In this document: positions 30,802-39,927 of the stretch, in pieces
Numbering within the stretch: position 1 is the first letter of the stretch
Layout: every line of letters begins with the position of its first letter
Source of the DNA: JBLMYQ01 sp050258375
GTDB lineage: Bacteria; Bacillota; Clostridia; Acetivibrionales; UBA4821
Direction: 5' to 3'
Assembly (NCBI GenBank): GCA_050258375.1
Contig: JBLMYQ010000039.1
Span: forward strand, 1 to 46,717
DNA length: 46,717 bases
Made by a program: the position numbers and the translations under genes
Notes under the pieces: generated by a model
What the model saw: only the letters and a program-made list of their open reading frames with translations
What the model was told of the DNA's origin: nothing
The model's database searches: none

Positions 30802-32442
30802 CTACAACGTGTCTTCTTCAGGATTAACCATAAATTCTACAATAAATGTGCTGTCACTCTTCAGCATTTCCTTTAATGCTTCTTCAACACCATCATTGGT
30901 TTCTACTTTAATTCCATTGAATCCATATGCTGAAACCAGCTTCACAAAGTCGGGATTAGCATTAAGCTCAACCTGGGAGTACCTTTCACGATATTTTATT
31001 TTCTGAAGCTCCCTGACCATTCCTAATCTTTGATTATTAAACAAAACTATTTTAATACCAAGATTATTCTGCTTTATGGTTCCAAGCTCCTGCATATCCA
31101 TCTGGAAGCTTCCATCTCCGGCAATTACTATAACTGTGGTGTCAGGCTTGCCAAATTTCGCCCCTATTGCGGCAGGAAGCCCATAGCCCATTGTTCCCAA
31201 GCCGCCAGAAGTTATAAAAGTATTAGCCTTTATAGTTTTATAATAATTTGCAGCCCATATCTGATTTTGCCCAACCTCAGTAGCAACTACCGCATTTTCT
31301 CCTGCCAATTCGGAAAGCTTGGTCAAAACATATTGAGGCTTAACATATTCTCCATTCCCTCCATTTATATCTCTCATTATATCTCTCAGAGGTTTTTCGT
31401 TTTTCCATTCATTTATTTGGCTTATCCATTCATCGTTCCTGCGCTGTGCAATGAGCCTTATTAATTCATTCAGAATTAATTTAACATCACCAACTACAGG
31501 TATATCAACTCCTATATTCTTGCCTATCTCAGCAGGGTCTATATCTATATGAACTACAACAGTATCCTTTGCAAACTCATAATTTGTACCCATTGCTCTA
31601 TCGCCTGCTCTGGCACCAAGTATAAGAAGAAAATCCGCTTTTACCATAGCCCTGTTGGCAGCATATATCCCGTGTGAACCTATCATTCCAAGATAAAGCT
31701 CATGACTAAATGGCATGCTCCCTTTTCCCATCAATGTATTTGCAACAGGGACCGAGGCTTTTTCAGCAAAAAGTTTAAGCTCCTCTGCCGCATTTGCCGC
31801 AAGCACTCCTCCGCCAGCGCATATCATAGGTCTTTTGGCTTTTTCAAGTGCATCTATAATTTTCTTTATCTGAAGTGAATGCCCTTTAAAATTAGGCTTG
31901 TAACCTCTAATATCAACACTTTGAGGATATTCGAAATCAAAATCCTTTAATTGGATATCTATTGGAACATCAATAATAACCGGTCCCGGCCTTCCTGTTG
32001 ACGCAATATGAAATGCTTCTTTAATTATTCGTGGAAGGTCTTCTACTTTTTTGACCAAATAACTGTGCTTGCAAAATGGCGCTGTAGCTCCGGTTATATC
32101 CACCTCTTGAAAAACATCCTTTCCTATAAGCTCCGAAGATACCTGCCCAGTTATCGCAACCATAGGAACAGAATCCATATAAGCTGTTGCTATTCCTGTT
32201 ATAAGATTTGTAGCCCCTGGTCCTGAAGTAGTAATACAAACCCCGGTTTTTCCGGTAACACGCCAATAACCGCTTGCCATGTGGGCTGCGCCTTGCTCTT
32301 GCCTTACCAGGATGTGTCTGATTTTAGAATCGGGCAATTCATCATACACCGGACAGATAGCTGCCCCCGGATATCCAAATATTATATCTACATTTTCCAT
32401 TTCAAGAGCTTTAATTATAGCTCTCGCCCCAGTCATTTCCAT
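30802..32442 (-). CDS. ilvB: Acetolactate synthase large (catalytic) subunit
   Basis: IlvB condenses pyruvate with pyruvate or 2-ketobutyrate using thiamine diphosphate. The 546-residue protein has GYPGAAICPVYDEL with RQEQGAAHMASGYWR (N-terminal), FAD-type middle domain, and GDGSFQMDMQELGTIKQNNL (thiamine diphosphate/Mg motif). The ATG at 32442 is used; the GTG nine bases earlier overlaps the AGAGGTG ribosome-binding site. First gene of the operon, downstream of a T-box. Confidence 0.97.
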   Translation of the reverse strand: MEMTGARAIIKALEMENVDIIFGYPGAAICPVYDELPDSKIRHILVRQEQGAAHMASGYWRVTGKTGVCITTSGPGATNLITGIATAYMDSVPMVAITGQVSSELIGKDVFQEVDITGATAPFCKHSYLVKKVEDLPRIIKEAFHIASTGRPGPVIIDVPIDIQLKDFDFEYPQSVDIRGYKPNFKGHSLQIKKIIDALEKAKRPMICAGGGVLAANAAEELKLFAEKASVPVANTLMGKGSMPFSHELYLGMIGSHGIYAANRAMVKADFLLILGARAGDRAMGTNYEFAKDTVVVHIDIDPAEIGKNIGVDIPVVGDVKLILNELIRLIAQRRNDEWISQINEWKNEKPLRDIMRDINGGNGEYVKPQYVLTKLSELAGENAVVATEVGQNQIWAANYYKTIKANTFITSGGLGTMGYGLPAAIGAKFGKPDTTVIVIAGDGSFQMDMQELGTIKQNNLGIKIVLFNNQRLGMVRELQKIKYRERYSQVELNANPDFVKLVSAYGFNGIKVETNDGVEEALKEMLKSDSTFIVEFMVNPEEDTL

Positions 32443-32502
32443 TTTAATCACCTCTTTATAAAAATTGCTATATTTGCTGGGTAGTCTTAACTCTTATTTG
32501 CC

Positions 32503-32624
32503 CAGAAGCTTTAGAAGCAAGTAATACTAGGAAGACTAGTCAGTAAAAGCGGAGCATATTTTTTATATGTGAGCATTTTACTGATGATGGCTGACAACGT
32601 AGTATGCCGATTATAAAGCTTCTG
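32503..32624. repeat. 122-base nested inverted repeat between T-box and ilvB
   Basis: Outer arms CAGAAGCTTTA (32503-32513) and TAAAGCTTCTG (32614-32624) pair perfectly. Inside, TCAGTAAAA (32540-32548) pairs with TTTTACTGA (32576-32584), with a further GCATAT/ATATGT stem at the tip. It is between the T-box terminator and ilvB, where no structure is required by the T-box model. It may be a leader RNA structure or a small non-coding element. Confidence 0.6.
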
Positions 32625-32633
32625 AAATAAATG

Positions 32634-32896
32634 AAAACCCTTCGTCCATGCATATATACGAATATATAGGGACGAAGGGGTAATCTACGTGGTACCACCC
32701 TACTTTGGCTCCTTTAGGAACCCTTATTATAGGCTCTTCTGTAACGGGAATACCCGGAAGTTTCTACATTACTTCGAAACTTCAGCTCAGGAATGAGTTA
32801 TTCTTGCATTCCATCTGCACATTTTCACCTCACATGCGCTCTCTGAAAGTTACAGGATGCAACTTGTTTTCCTTCATAGCTTTTCAGTTTATAATT
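32634..32896 (-). promoter_or_regulatory. T-box leader of the ilv-leu operon, likely leucine-specific
   Basis: The T-box core AGGGTGGTACCACG is at 32688-32701 on the minus strand. It is followed by the terminator stem CCCTTCGTCC/GGACGAAGGG (32637-32680) with a TTTTCATTT tail. A stem III (GAAGTTTC/GAAACTTC) lies upstream. In stem I, GAATAACTCA holds CTC (32795-32797 plus) after the GAA of a loop-E-like bulge, so leucine is the likely specifier, as in Bacillus ilvB. The anticodon match is inferred, not proven. Uncharged tRNA should prevent termination and switch on ilvB through leuD. Confidence 0.93.
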
Positions 32897-32902
32897 ATAC
32901 AT

Positions 32903-32931
32903 ATTTTAGCAATAACATTCTGCTTCGTCAA
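32903..32931 (-). promoter_or_regulatory. Sigma-A promoter of the ilv-leu T-box transcript
   Basis: On the minus strand TTGACG (32926-32931), spacer 17, TAAAAT (32903-32908). It lies right before the T-box stem I. The gap 32443-33097 holds this, the T-box, the nested inverted repeat, and a plus-strand promoter for the histidine kinase. Confidence 0.75.
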
Positions 32932-32998
32932 TGTTTATTTTTATATTTTTAATATTTTTTATACTTTTCCCTTGCTCGAATATTGTAGAATTATTTTA

Positions 32999-33027
32999 TT
33001 GTATTTTTTTCTGGAAAATTTTATAAT
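32999..33027 (+). promoter_or_regulatory. Promoter candidate for the PocR/PAS histidine kinase
   Basis: TTGTAT (32999-33004), spacer 17, TATAAT (33022-33027). It lies about 70 bases before the kinase ATG and points away from the ilv T-box promoter. Confidence 0.6.
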
Positions 33028-33097
33028 AATTAGCAAGTACACCTGTTTCTAAAAAACCAATGCTTATAAATATAATTATACTTGTTGGAGGATTTGC

Positions 33098-35647
33098 ATG
33101 TTTTATCTTAGAGAAATACTTGATAAGGATTTTTTAATATCTGTGCAAAAAATACTGGTTCAGTCTTCTAAAACCTTTGTTAGCATATATGAAAGAGATG
33201 GCTCATTATTATCCTTTGAAGTTCATCCTTCATTCATTTGTTCCTGTTTAAAAAAAGATGAAATAAATTCATCCTGTAATCAAAGTCTATGCTGCTGCCA
33301 AATGCCCAAGCTTCCAGTAAAAGCGCAAGAAAAAGCTTGCACAATAAGACTGCGCTGCTCTTGTGGTCTTGATATATTTGTAATTCCTATAAAGTATAAA
33401 CGCAGCATTATAGGATATATGTCTATCGGCGTTCCCCGTTCCTCCTTATATTCTAATTCTACTCCAGCCAGAGTAGATGCTTTAAAAGCAGGTGTTTCTT
33501 CTCCAACAGTAAAAAAGTTGTCTTTAGAATTTAGAAACATGCTTAAAAATCAACTTAAAGAAGCTAATAAAATGATATCGAATGTATATGCAGATAGAAT
33601 TAAGTGCCAAATTGGCAAATCTTTTTTGACTTGTAATGATCTTAACTCACTATGCCGTACCGTAATTACTGAAGCCGCAACCTGTGTAACACTGTTTAAG
33701 AAGGTAGGAAAGGATTTAAAAATTAATTATGCCAACAAGCATTCTCTTGAGTATTATGGAGTAAATTCACTGGAGGAAATTATGAATAAAAGCATCAGGG
33801 AGCTCATGCCTCGTTCCGAAGATATTTATGCTCTTCATTTTAAAGCAATTGAAACTGGCGAAACAATAAAAATAAATGAGTTCATGTATAAAAATCCTCA
33901 AACAAATCAGCCAAGCTGGTGGAATGTCAGCATTACTCCCTGTTACAAAAAAGGTAAAATCATTGGAAGTATATCAATTCGTAATGAAATTACCGAGCAC
34001 GTTCTTGCAAGAAAAAATTTCCAACAGCTTTTGAATAAATTTCAAGAAAAATCCAGCCAGCTTGAAGCTGTAATTGACAACATGTCTGAGGGGTTAATTC
34101 TTTGTGATAAAAATGGCAGCTATTTAATTTGGAACAAAGCCGCCTTCAAATTATTGAACGTGCCCCACATGGTTGAAAAAATTGGTCAGACCAGAGAATT
34201 CTTCACTTTAAAAGAATTGAACGGAGATATAATTCCTATTGAGCAATATCCTATTAATAAAGTTTTTAGAGGTCAGCTTATTGTAGATCAGTTAGCTGTT
34301 GTCCAGATAAAAAATGAAACCCAAGATAAGAAAGTCTTTTTATTTAATGGAAAACCAATGTATGATAAAAATAACAATTTTGTGTTTGGTCTTATTACAT
34401 TTAGTGATATCACCAGACTTCAGGAACAAAGTATCTTTATTGAAGAGCAATGGAATCTTATAGACCGTGCCCTTGATCAGCTTGAAGCTCCGACTTACAT
34501 TCTGACATATCCCGACTTGAAATTCGTTCTTTCAAATAAACAAGCAAATTACTTTTTTAGTTCAATCCTTAAAAGAAACATTAATAAAAATAACATTTCA
34601 AATGAAAACGTAAAAATAATTTCAGATATCCTTAAGATTGTTGATATTGAAAAATATTATTTAGATCTTGGCGCCAATAAAAAAATTCCGAACAGCGTTC
34701 CTACCATTACTTTAAATATTGATGGTCAGACGAGATATTTCACTGCTATATCTACTCCAATTCAGAACAGCTCGGGAGAAACAACCCATATAATTTGCAG
34801 CGCTTTTGAAATAACAAGCTCAATAGTATACAGCAGAAAGCTTGCGGAAGTATCTCGGTTGAAAGAAGAGTTCTTTGCAAATGTATCACATGAATTTCGA
34901 ACTCCTTTAACAGTTATCCTGGGAGCTCTTCAAGTATTAAGCACTACAGAACATGTAGTAAATTTAGATGAGCATAGATTAAAGACTGCAAAATATCTTG
35001 CTATCATGAAACAAAATTGCAACAGATTGGTTAAGCTTATTAATAATCTTTTGGATGTTACCAGAATAGATTCAGGATATCTTCTTCTTTACCTTCAAAA
35101 ACATGATATCGTTTCTCTTGTCAGAGAAATTACAATGTCAGTTTCTGATTATTTTTTACAAAAAAAGCTTTCTTTACGCTTTTCTTCAAATGTAACATCT
35201 AAAGAAATGCCTGTTGATATTGATAAAATGGAAAGAATTTTATTAAACCTGTTATCAAATGCAGTAAAGTTCACTCCTGAAGGAAATAAAATATTTGTTT
35301 CCTTAAAGGACAAAGGTGAACACATTGAAATCCGCGTAAGAGACACCGGTGTAGGAATCCCTCCAGAGAAGCTTGAAATAATATTTGAAAGATTCAGACA
35401 AGTCGATAACGTTTTAACCAGGAAGAATGAAGGAAGTGGCCTTGGGCTGACTCTGGTAAAATCCCTTGTAGAACTGCATGGCGGAACAATAAAGGCAAAA
35501 AGCAAACCAGGCAAAGGAACCGAATTTATAATTTGTCTTCCTGTAAATTTTTCTAATGATTTTATACAAAAACCTGTAAACCCTCATTATGATCGTGCTA
35601 TCAGCGAGGTTATAAACATTGAATTCTCTGATTTAAATTTGATATAG
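33098..35647 (+). CDS. Soluble PocR/PAS sensor histidine kinase
   Basis: The 849-residue sensor has no membrane segment. Residues 1-115 look like a PocR ligand/redox domain with nine cysteines between 48 and 89 (C48, C50, C60, C65-67, C81, C87, C89). Three PAS-type domains follow at about 190-300, 325-440 and 450-570. HisKA has FFANVSHEFRTPL with phospho-acceptor H598. The ATPase has NLLSNAVKFTPEG, GVGIPPEKL and GSGLGLTLV. ATG after TTGGAGG. No response regulator is adjacent, so the partner is elsewhere. PocR domains sense small organic ligands in some systems; here a thiol or metal signal is also possible. Confidence 0.9.
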   Translation: MFYLREILDKDFLISVQKILVQSSKTFVSIYERDGSLLSFEVHPSFICSCLKKDEINSSCNQSLCCCQMPKLPVKAQEKACTIRLRCSCGLDIFVIPIKYKRSIIGYMSIGVPRSSLYSNSTPARVDALKAGVSSPTVKKLSLEFRNMLKNQLKEANKMISNVYADRIKCQIGKSFLTCNDLNSLCRTVITEAATCVTLFKKVGKDLKINYANKHSLEYYGVNSLEEIMNKSIRELMPRSEDIYALHFKAIETGETIKINEFMYKNPQTNQPSWWNVSITPCYKKGKIIGSISIRNEITEHVLARKNFQQLLNKFQEKSSQLEAVIDNMSEGLILCDKNGSYLIWNKAAFKLLNVPHMVEKIGQTREFFTLKELNGDIIPIEQYPINKVFRGQLIVDQLAVVQIKNETQDKKVFLFNGKPMYDKNNNFVFGLITFSDITRLQEQSIFIEEQWNLIDRALDQLEAPTYILTYPDLKFVLSNKQANYFFSSILKRNINKNNISNENVKIISDILKIVDIEKYYLDLGANKKIPNSVPTITLNIDGQTRYFTAISTPIQNSSGETTHIICSAFEITSSIVYSRKLAEVSRLKEEFFANVSHEFRTPLTVILGALQVLSTTEHVVNLDEHRLKTAKYLAIMKQNCNRLVKLINNLLDVTRIDSGYLLLYLQKHDIVSLVREITMSVSDYFLQKKLSLRFSSNVTSKEMPVDIDKMERILLNLLSNAVKFTPEGNKIFVSLKDKGEHIEIRVRDTGVGIPPEKLEIIFERFRQVDNVLTRKNEGSGLGLTLVKSLVELHGGTIKAKSKPGKGTEFIICLPVNFSNDFIQKPVNPHYDRAISEVINIEFSDLNLI

Positions 35648-35696
35648 AACAAAATGTGTTATAATTTTAGTATTATAAAAATCAGGAGAAAAAAAC

Positions 35697-36200
35697 ATGG
35701 CATTTTTTAAAGCATTATTATCAAGGTTCAAAAAATCATCCTTCCCAAAAGAAATAGAGGTCCTTAACAATTCATGCGACACCATCTTTAAAAGGATATT
35801 TGATAAATGCCGCAGAGTTCTTGGTAAAGAGCTTATAGATGTAATAAATATAAAAAAGAATTCAATTGAAAATTTAAAAATCAGCAGCTCTGAAGGAAGC
35901 TTAAAGTCACTTTTGGTTATAAAGATTTTAGCTTTAACAGAAACTTATCTTCAGCTTGCAGAAAATTATGCCAATTGCTTAGAAGGGTCAAGAAGTCTTT
36001 CAACTATAGAATCTACATCCTCTGAACTCATAAATACCGGCAGAGAAAAACTTACTCAAATAGCTTCTTTGCTCAAATCTTTAAACATTCAATTAAATCT
36101 TAATTCCGATAGGTCTTTTGTAGAAAATACCGATGAAATAATAAATGAAGCTTTGGCTTTAAATAATGTCCTTGATAAAAACTATAAAAGCAAGCTCTAA
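35697..36200 (+). CDS. Small helical protein of unknown function, paired with the helicase
   Basis: I do not recognise this protein. It has 167 residues, begins MAFFKALLSRFKKSSFPKEIEVLNN and is almost all helix. No signal peptide, zinc site or enzyme motif is visible. The ATG has AGGAG. Its stop is 22 bases before the helicase ATG, which has its own GGAGGT, so the two are very likely cotranscribed. A weak TATAAT lies in the short gap after the kinase. It could be a partner or regulator of the helicase. Confidence 0.7.
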   Translation: MAFFKALLSRFKKSSFPKEIEVLNNSCDTIFKRIFDKCRRVLGKELIDVINIKKNSIENLKISSSEGSLKSLLVIKILALTETYLQLAENYANCLEGSRSLSTIESTSSELINTGREKLTQIASLLKSLNIQLNLNSDRSFVENTDEIINEALALNNVLDKNYKSKL

Positions 36201-36222
36201 ATTAACAATCCGGAGGTCAAAA

Positions 36223-39192
36223 ATGAATCTGGAAGTCTTAGCCTCGCTTGTATTCAAGTATCCCTTTCGCAAGCATCAAACCATGATTCTTGATAAATTT
36301 AACAATCTTTTGAGTGCAAAAAAAACTTTTAGATATAAATATCACGTTGTTTCACCTCCGGGCTCAGGCAAAACCATAGCCGGCATTGAGATGGCTATAA
36401 GGCTAAAAGCCCCCGCTTTAGTAATGTGCCCTAACACTGCTATTCAAGGGCAATGGATGGACAAAGCAAAAATGTTTATTCCTGAAGGCTCAAATATAGA
36501 ATTAAGTTCTCTTGTAAGCTCAAATCCTAACGATTTAAAATTTCTCAATGTATTTACATATCAATCCTTAAGCATTCCGGATAATAACGATGAATCTGCA
36601 ATAATAATTGCAGAAAATCTTTGGGCTGATGCGCTAAGTAAATCGACAGGAATTCCTGTAGAAGAATCATTAGACAGAATCTATAAAATGAAAGATTCAA
36701 ATTCAGAAAATTATGCCAGAGAATTATCCAAATATACTAACAAGCTTAGACACGAAAATTTAAAGGATACTGCTGTTGACTTGTTTGAAATATTACATCC
36801 AAATGCAAAAAAGCTTATCATGAATTTAAAGGACAGCGGTATAAAGACCATGATTTTCGATGAATGCCACCATTTGCAGAATTACTGGGCATTAGTTATG
36901 TCAGCAATTGCACAGAAATTAGAGGTGGACAATTTAATTGGTTTAACAGCTACTCCTCCAATAAGCGATGATAAAGAAAAAATGGAGTGCTATAAGACAC
37001 TTCTCGGTGATATAGATTTTCAAATCCCAACACCTGCAGTTGTTAAAGAAGGCATGCTTGCTCCTTATCAGGATTTAGCATACTTTTGTTTACCCCTTCC
37101 GGAGGAATTTCAATTTATTAAAAACAGTCATTTAAAATTTGAAGAAATAAGTTCTTCTTTTGACTCTCAAAATTCTGATTTTTATTATTGGGTATCTGAT
37201 CGTATAATCAATAGAAAGCTTGTAACAGGCGAAACTCAGGAGTGGTCAAGGTTTTTCAAAACACGAACCAATTTTGCAATTGCAGGAGTAAAATACTTGC
37301 TGAAAAACAATTGTAAACTGCCGTGGGAAATCACAGTTACCGAAGTAATGTATTCAGATATGACTATGGATGACTGGTGTGCCTTAATTGAAGATTATGC
37401 TTTGAATTTATTAAAATTAAGCTCAAAAGAAGAAGACAAAGCAATGTATGAACAAATCAGAGAGGCTTTACGAAGCCTCGGCTATGTTCTTTCAGAAAAC
37501 GGCATCCGGGCATACAGTTCTCCAATAGATAGAATTCTTGCTTACAGTAAAAATAAGATAGAGTCCTTAAAGCAGTTACTCAAAAATGAAATGAAGGTTA
37601 TGGGTGATAAAATACGAGTTGCAATCATAACAGATTTTGAGTTTTCAAATGCACTTTCTCTTAAGAAAATGGAAAATCTTCTTGATGAAGAGAGTGGCGG
37701 AGCAATAAGAATTTTAAAAGAGCTTACATCAGACCAGGAAATAGATAAGCTCGACCCCGTAATGGTTACCGGAGGCAACCTTCTTTGTGATGAGGATTTA
37801 TCACAAACCTTTATAAATCTCAGCAAAGAATGGGCAAAACAAAACTCCTTTGATATCAACCTTTCAGTCGACTCTGCAATATCAGGAACATTCTGTTCAA
37901 TTATAGGCACCGGAAAAGATTGGTGCTCACGAACCGCAGTCCTTTTTACAACATATATTTTTGAGCAAGGCATTACAAAATGTATAGTAGGAACACGAGG
38001 TCTGCTTGGAGAAGGATGGGATAGTATAAGCCTAAACACCCTCATAGACATGTCTACAGTAACGACTTACGCATCGGTCAATCAGCTGCGTGGGCGAAGC
38101 ATTAGAAAGAGCGAAACAGAGCCCAAAAAGGTTGCTAACAATTGGGATATTATCTGCATTGCTCCCGGTCTCGAAAAAGGCTACAATGACTTAAATCGTT
38201 TATTCCGAAAGCACGAAAATTTTTATGGAATATGCGATGACGGTCAGATTCAATGTGGTATTAACCACTTGGATGGTTCTCTTTCTTTGTGTGAAGCCCA
38301 CCTTCTATCAGAGGATATATCAAATATTAATGAAAGAATGCTTATGAAAGCCAACAATAGAGACAAAGCCTATGAAAAGTGGGCAGTTGGTGAACCATAT
38401 GAGAATATAAATATGGGCTGCTGCGAATTAAAAATTCTGAATCCCATAATAATGAAAGCCGGAAGTGTTTATGGCGAAGAGCAAAGTATTCTGGCAAGCA
38501 AACTAAAAGCGGGAATATATTCTACCGTGGCAAGCGGGATTCTTCTTGGCTCACTAAGCTATCTTGTTCCAATATATATTGAAACCGCATACCTTACTGG
38601 TGGCATAGGAGCGCTCCTTGGTTTAAACGCTATTAGAAGCTTTTTTTCATTTTTTGGATATGGTAATCAAAAATTTCTAAGCCTTTCTGTTATTTCATCC
38701 ATAAAAGATATTGCTACAGCTCTTTTTAACGCATTAAAGGAATGTGAGCTTGTAGACAAAACCCTTAATGATAACAAAATTGTCGTTAACGAAAGAGATG
38801 ATGGCACTATAAGGGTTCACCTGGAAGCTTCAGAAAATGATTCAACCCTATTTTCAACTTCTATGTCAGAGATTCTATCTCCAATAGGAGACCAACGATA
38901 TGCAGTTGAAAGATACGAGGTTCCTGTACCTAAAACTTCGTTGTTTAGAGTTGTTTATATGATTCGATATGGACTTAATAAGTGCCCTCCGGTTCTTATG
39001 AGCTATCATCCTCTTCCTGCAGTATTTAATCTTAAGGAAAGAGCTGTAATTTTCCAAAAGTATTGGAATAAATTTGTAAGCCCCGGAGAAGTAGTTTTTC
39101 TAAAAGGAGAGAAAGGACAAAAGGTATTAGAAAAGTATGGCAGAATAAATTCTCTAGGCGCAAAGAAGCACATAGAGAACATATGGAGATAA
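36223..39192 (+). CDS. Large SF2 helicase with a hydrophobic membrane segment pair
   Basis: A 989-residue protein. The start is the ATG at 36223 after CGGAGG. It has full SF2 helicase motifs: YKYHVVSPPGSGKTIAG (Walker A 45-51), IFDECHHLQ (motif II, 213-217), GLTATPP (motif III, 242-246), and in the second lobe GTRGLLGEGWDS (590-601) and QLRGRSIRK (motif VI, about 621-629). Residues 766-805 are two hydrophobic stretches (STVASGILLGSLSYLVPIYI and TGGIGALLGLNAI), likely a membrane hairpin, followed by about 180 residues including a charged C terminus. Helicases are rarely membrane-bound. Substrate and role are unknown. It ends 5 bases from the convergent SdpI gene. Confidence 0.85.
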   Translation: MNLEVLASLVFKYPFRKHQTMILDKFNNLLSAKKTFRYKYHVVSPPGSGKTIAGIEMAIRLKAPALVMCPNTAIQGQWMDKAKMFIPEGSNIELSSLVSSNPNDLKFLNVFTYQSLSIPDNNDESAIIIAENLWADALSKSTGIPVEESLDRIYKMKDSNSENYARELSKYTNKLRHENLKDTAVDLFEILHPNAKKLIMNLKDSGIKTMIFDECHHLQNYWALVMSAIAQKLEVDNLIGLTATPPISDDKEKMECYKTLLGDIDFQIPTPAVVKEGMLAPYQDLAYFCLPLPEEFQFIKNSHLKFEEISSSFDSQNSDFYYWVSDRIINRKLVTGETQEWSRFFKTRTNFAIAGVKYLLKNNCKLPWEITVTEVMYSDMTMDDWCALIEDYALNLLKLSSKEEDKAMYEQIREALRSLGYVLSENGIRAYSSPIDRILAYSKNKIESLKQLLKNEMKVMGDKIRVAIITDFEFSNALSLKKMENLLDEESGGAIRILKELTSDQEIDKLDPVMVTGGNLLCDEDLSQTFINLSKEWAKQNSFDINLSVDSAISGTFCSIIGTGKDWCSRTAVLFTTYIFEQGITKCIVGTRGLLGEGWDSISLNTLIDMSTVTTYASVNQLRGRSIRKSETEPKKVANNWDIICIAPGLEKGYNDLNRLFRKHENFYGICDDGQIQCGINHLDGSLSLCEAHLLSEDISNINERMLMKANNRDKAYEKWAVGEPYENINMGCCELKILNPIIMKAGSVYGEEQSILASKLKAGIYSTVASGILLGSLSYLVPIYIETAYLTGGIGALLGLNAIRSFFSFFGYGNQKFLSLSVISSIKDIATALFNALKECELVDKTLNDNKIVVNERDDGTIRVHLEASENDSTLFSTSMSEILSPIGDQRYAVERYEVPVPKTSLFRVVYMIRYGLNKCPPVLMSYHPLPAVFNLKERAVIFQKYWNKFVSPGEVVFLKGEKGQKVLEKYGRINSLGAKKHIENIWR

Positions 39193-39197
39193 AGGCT

Positions 39198-39839
39198 TTA
39201 TTTATGCTCTTTCGAATACTCAGCATAAGAATAATAAACAACGTACAGCGCTGAAAGGATAATTGGCACAATAACAAAATAGAATGCATAATCAGGAAAA
39301 GCAAGCCCGACAAGACATAGTATTGCTGAAATCTTAAACAGCTTTCCTCCAAGATAATGCGTTTTTTCCCAAACTGTTTCACTGCTTAGCGTCCATGGAG
39401 TTTTAATTCCTATAAACCAGTTCCTTTTCGCTTTTTCCATCAGTATTCCTGAATAAAAGAAAAGCCCTGCAAATGCCGGTGTAAGCATTTGCCCCATATT
39501 AAATCTATAATTAAGATTCCAAAGAATTGTAAGCTTATAAATATATATAAAGAAAAGAAGAATGATAATTACAAACCAATCATAATATTTCCTGAATTCT
39601 TCAATATTCTTCTTCAACGGGTCAATTTTTGGCAAAATCAAAAGCAGTATCACCATACCTAAGGAGATAAACGGCATTAGAAATAATCCCCAGAATTTTG
39701 ACATGTACCCATCAGCCTCTCCCCTGATGTTCCAATGTGATGCAAGCCGCTCCGGCATGATATTATAAAAATAAAAAGCTGCCATAAAAGATATTAATAC
39801 CAATAAAAATGCAAATATCTCTGCTTTTCTAATCTTCAA
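39198..39839 (-). CDS. SdpI/DUF1648 family membrane protein
   Basis: The 213-residue protein starts (TTG at 39839, after AAGGAG) MKIRKAEIFAFLLVLISFM. It has NIMPERLASHWNIRGEADGYMSK, the DUF1648 signature, and WFIGIKTPWTLSSETVWEKTHYLGGKLF, the SdpI signature. About six membrane helices. In Bacillus SdpI gives immunity to the SdpC toxin, and many homologues have no toxin nearby; none is seen here. It converges on the helicase with no terminator in the 5-base gap. Confidence 0.88.
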   Translation of the reverse strand: MKIRKAEIFAFLLVLISFMAAFYFYNIMPERLASHWNIRGEADGYMSKFWGLFLMPFISLGMVILLLILPKIDPLKKNIEEFRKYYDWFVIIILLFFIYIYKLTILWNLNYRFNMGQMLTPAFAGLFFYSGILMEKAKRNWFIGIKTPWTLSSETVWEKTHYLGGKLFKISAILCLVGLAFPDYAFYFVIVPIILSALYVVYYSYAEYSKEHK

Positions 39840-39892
39840 AATTATCTCTCCTTATAAACTATTTTATATAATATATTATTACCATAAAAAAC

Positions 39893-39921
39893 AAAGACTT
39901 TCCTTTTTGAAGAAAGTCTTT
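39893..39921 (-). terminator. Terminator after the cheX pair
   Basis: AAAGACTTTC (39893-39902) pairs with GAAAGTCTTT (39912-39921). On the minus strand, T-rich sequence follows. It ends the cheY-cheX-cheX unit a few bases past the last stop (39928). Confidence 0.82.
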
Positions 39922-39927
39922 AACTTT

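Noticed and set aside
37542..38051. A 169-codon minus-strand frame inside the helicase gene
   Set aside because: It overlaps conserved helicase motifs on the other strand and shows no protein-like pattern.
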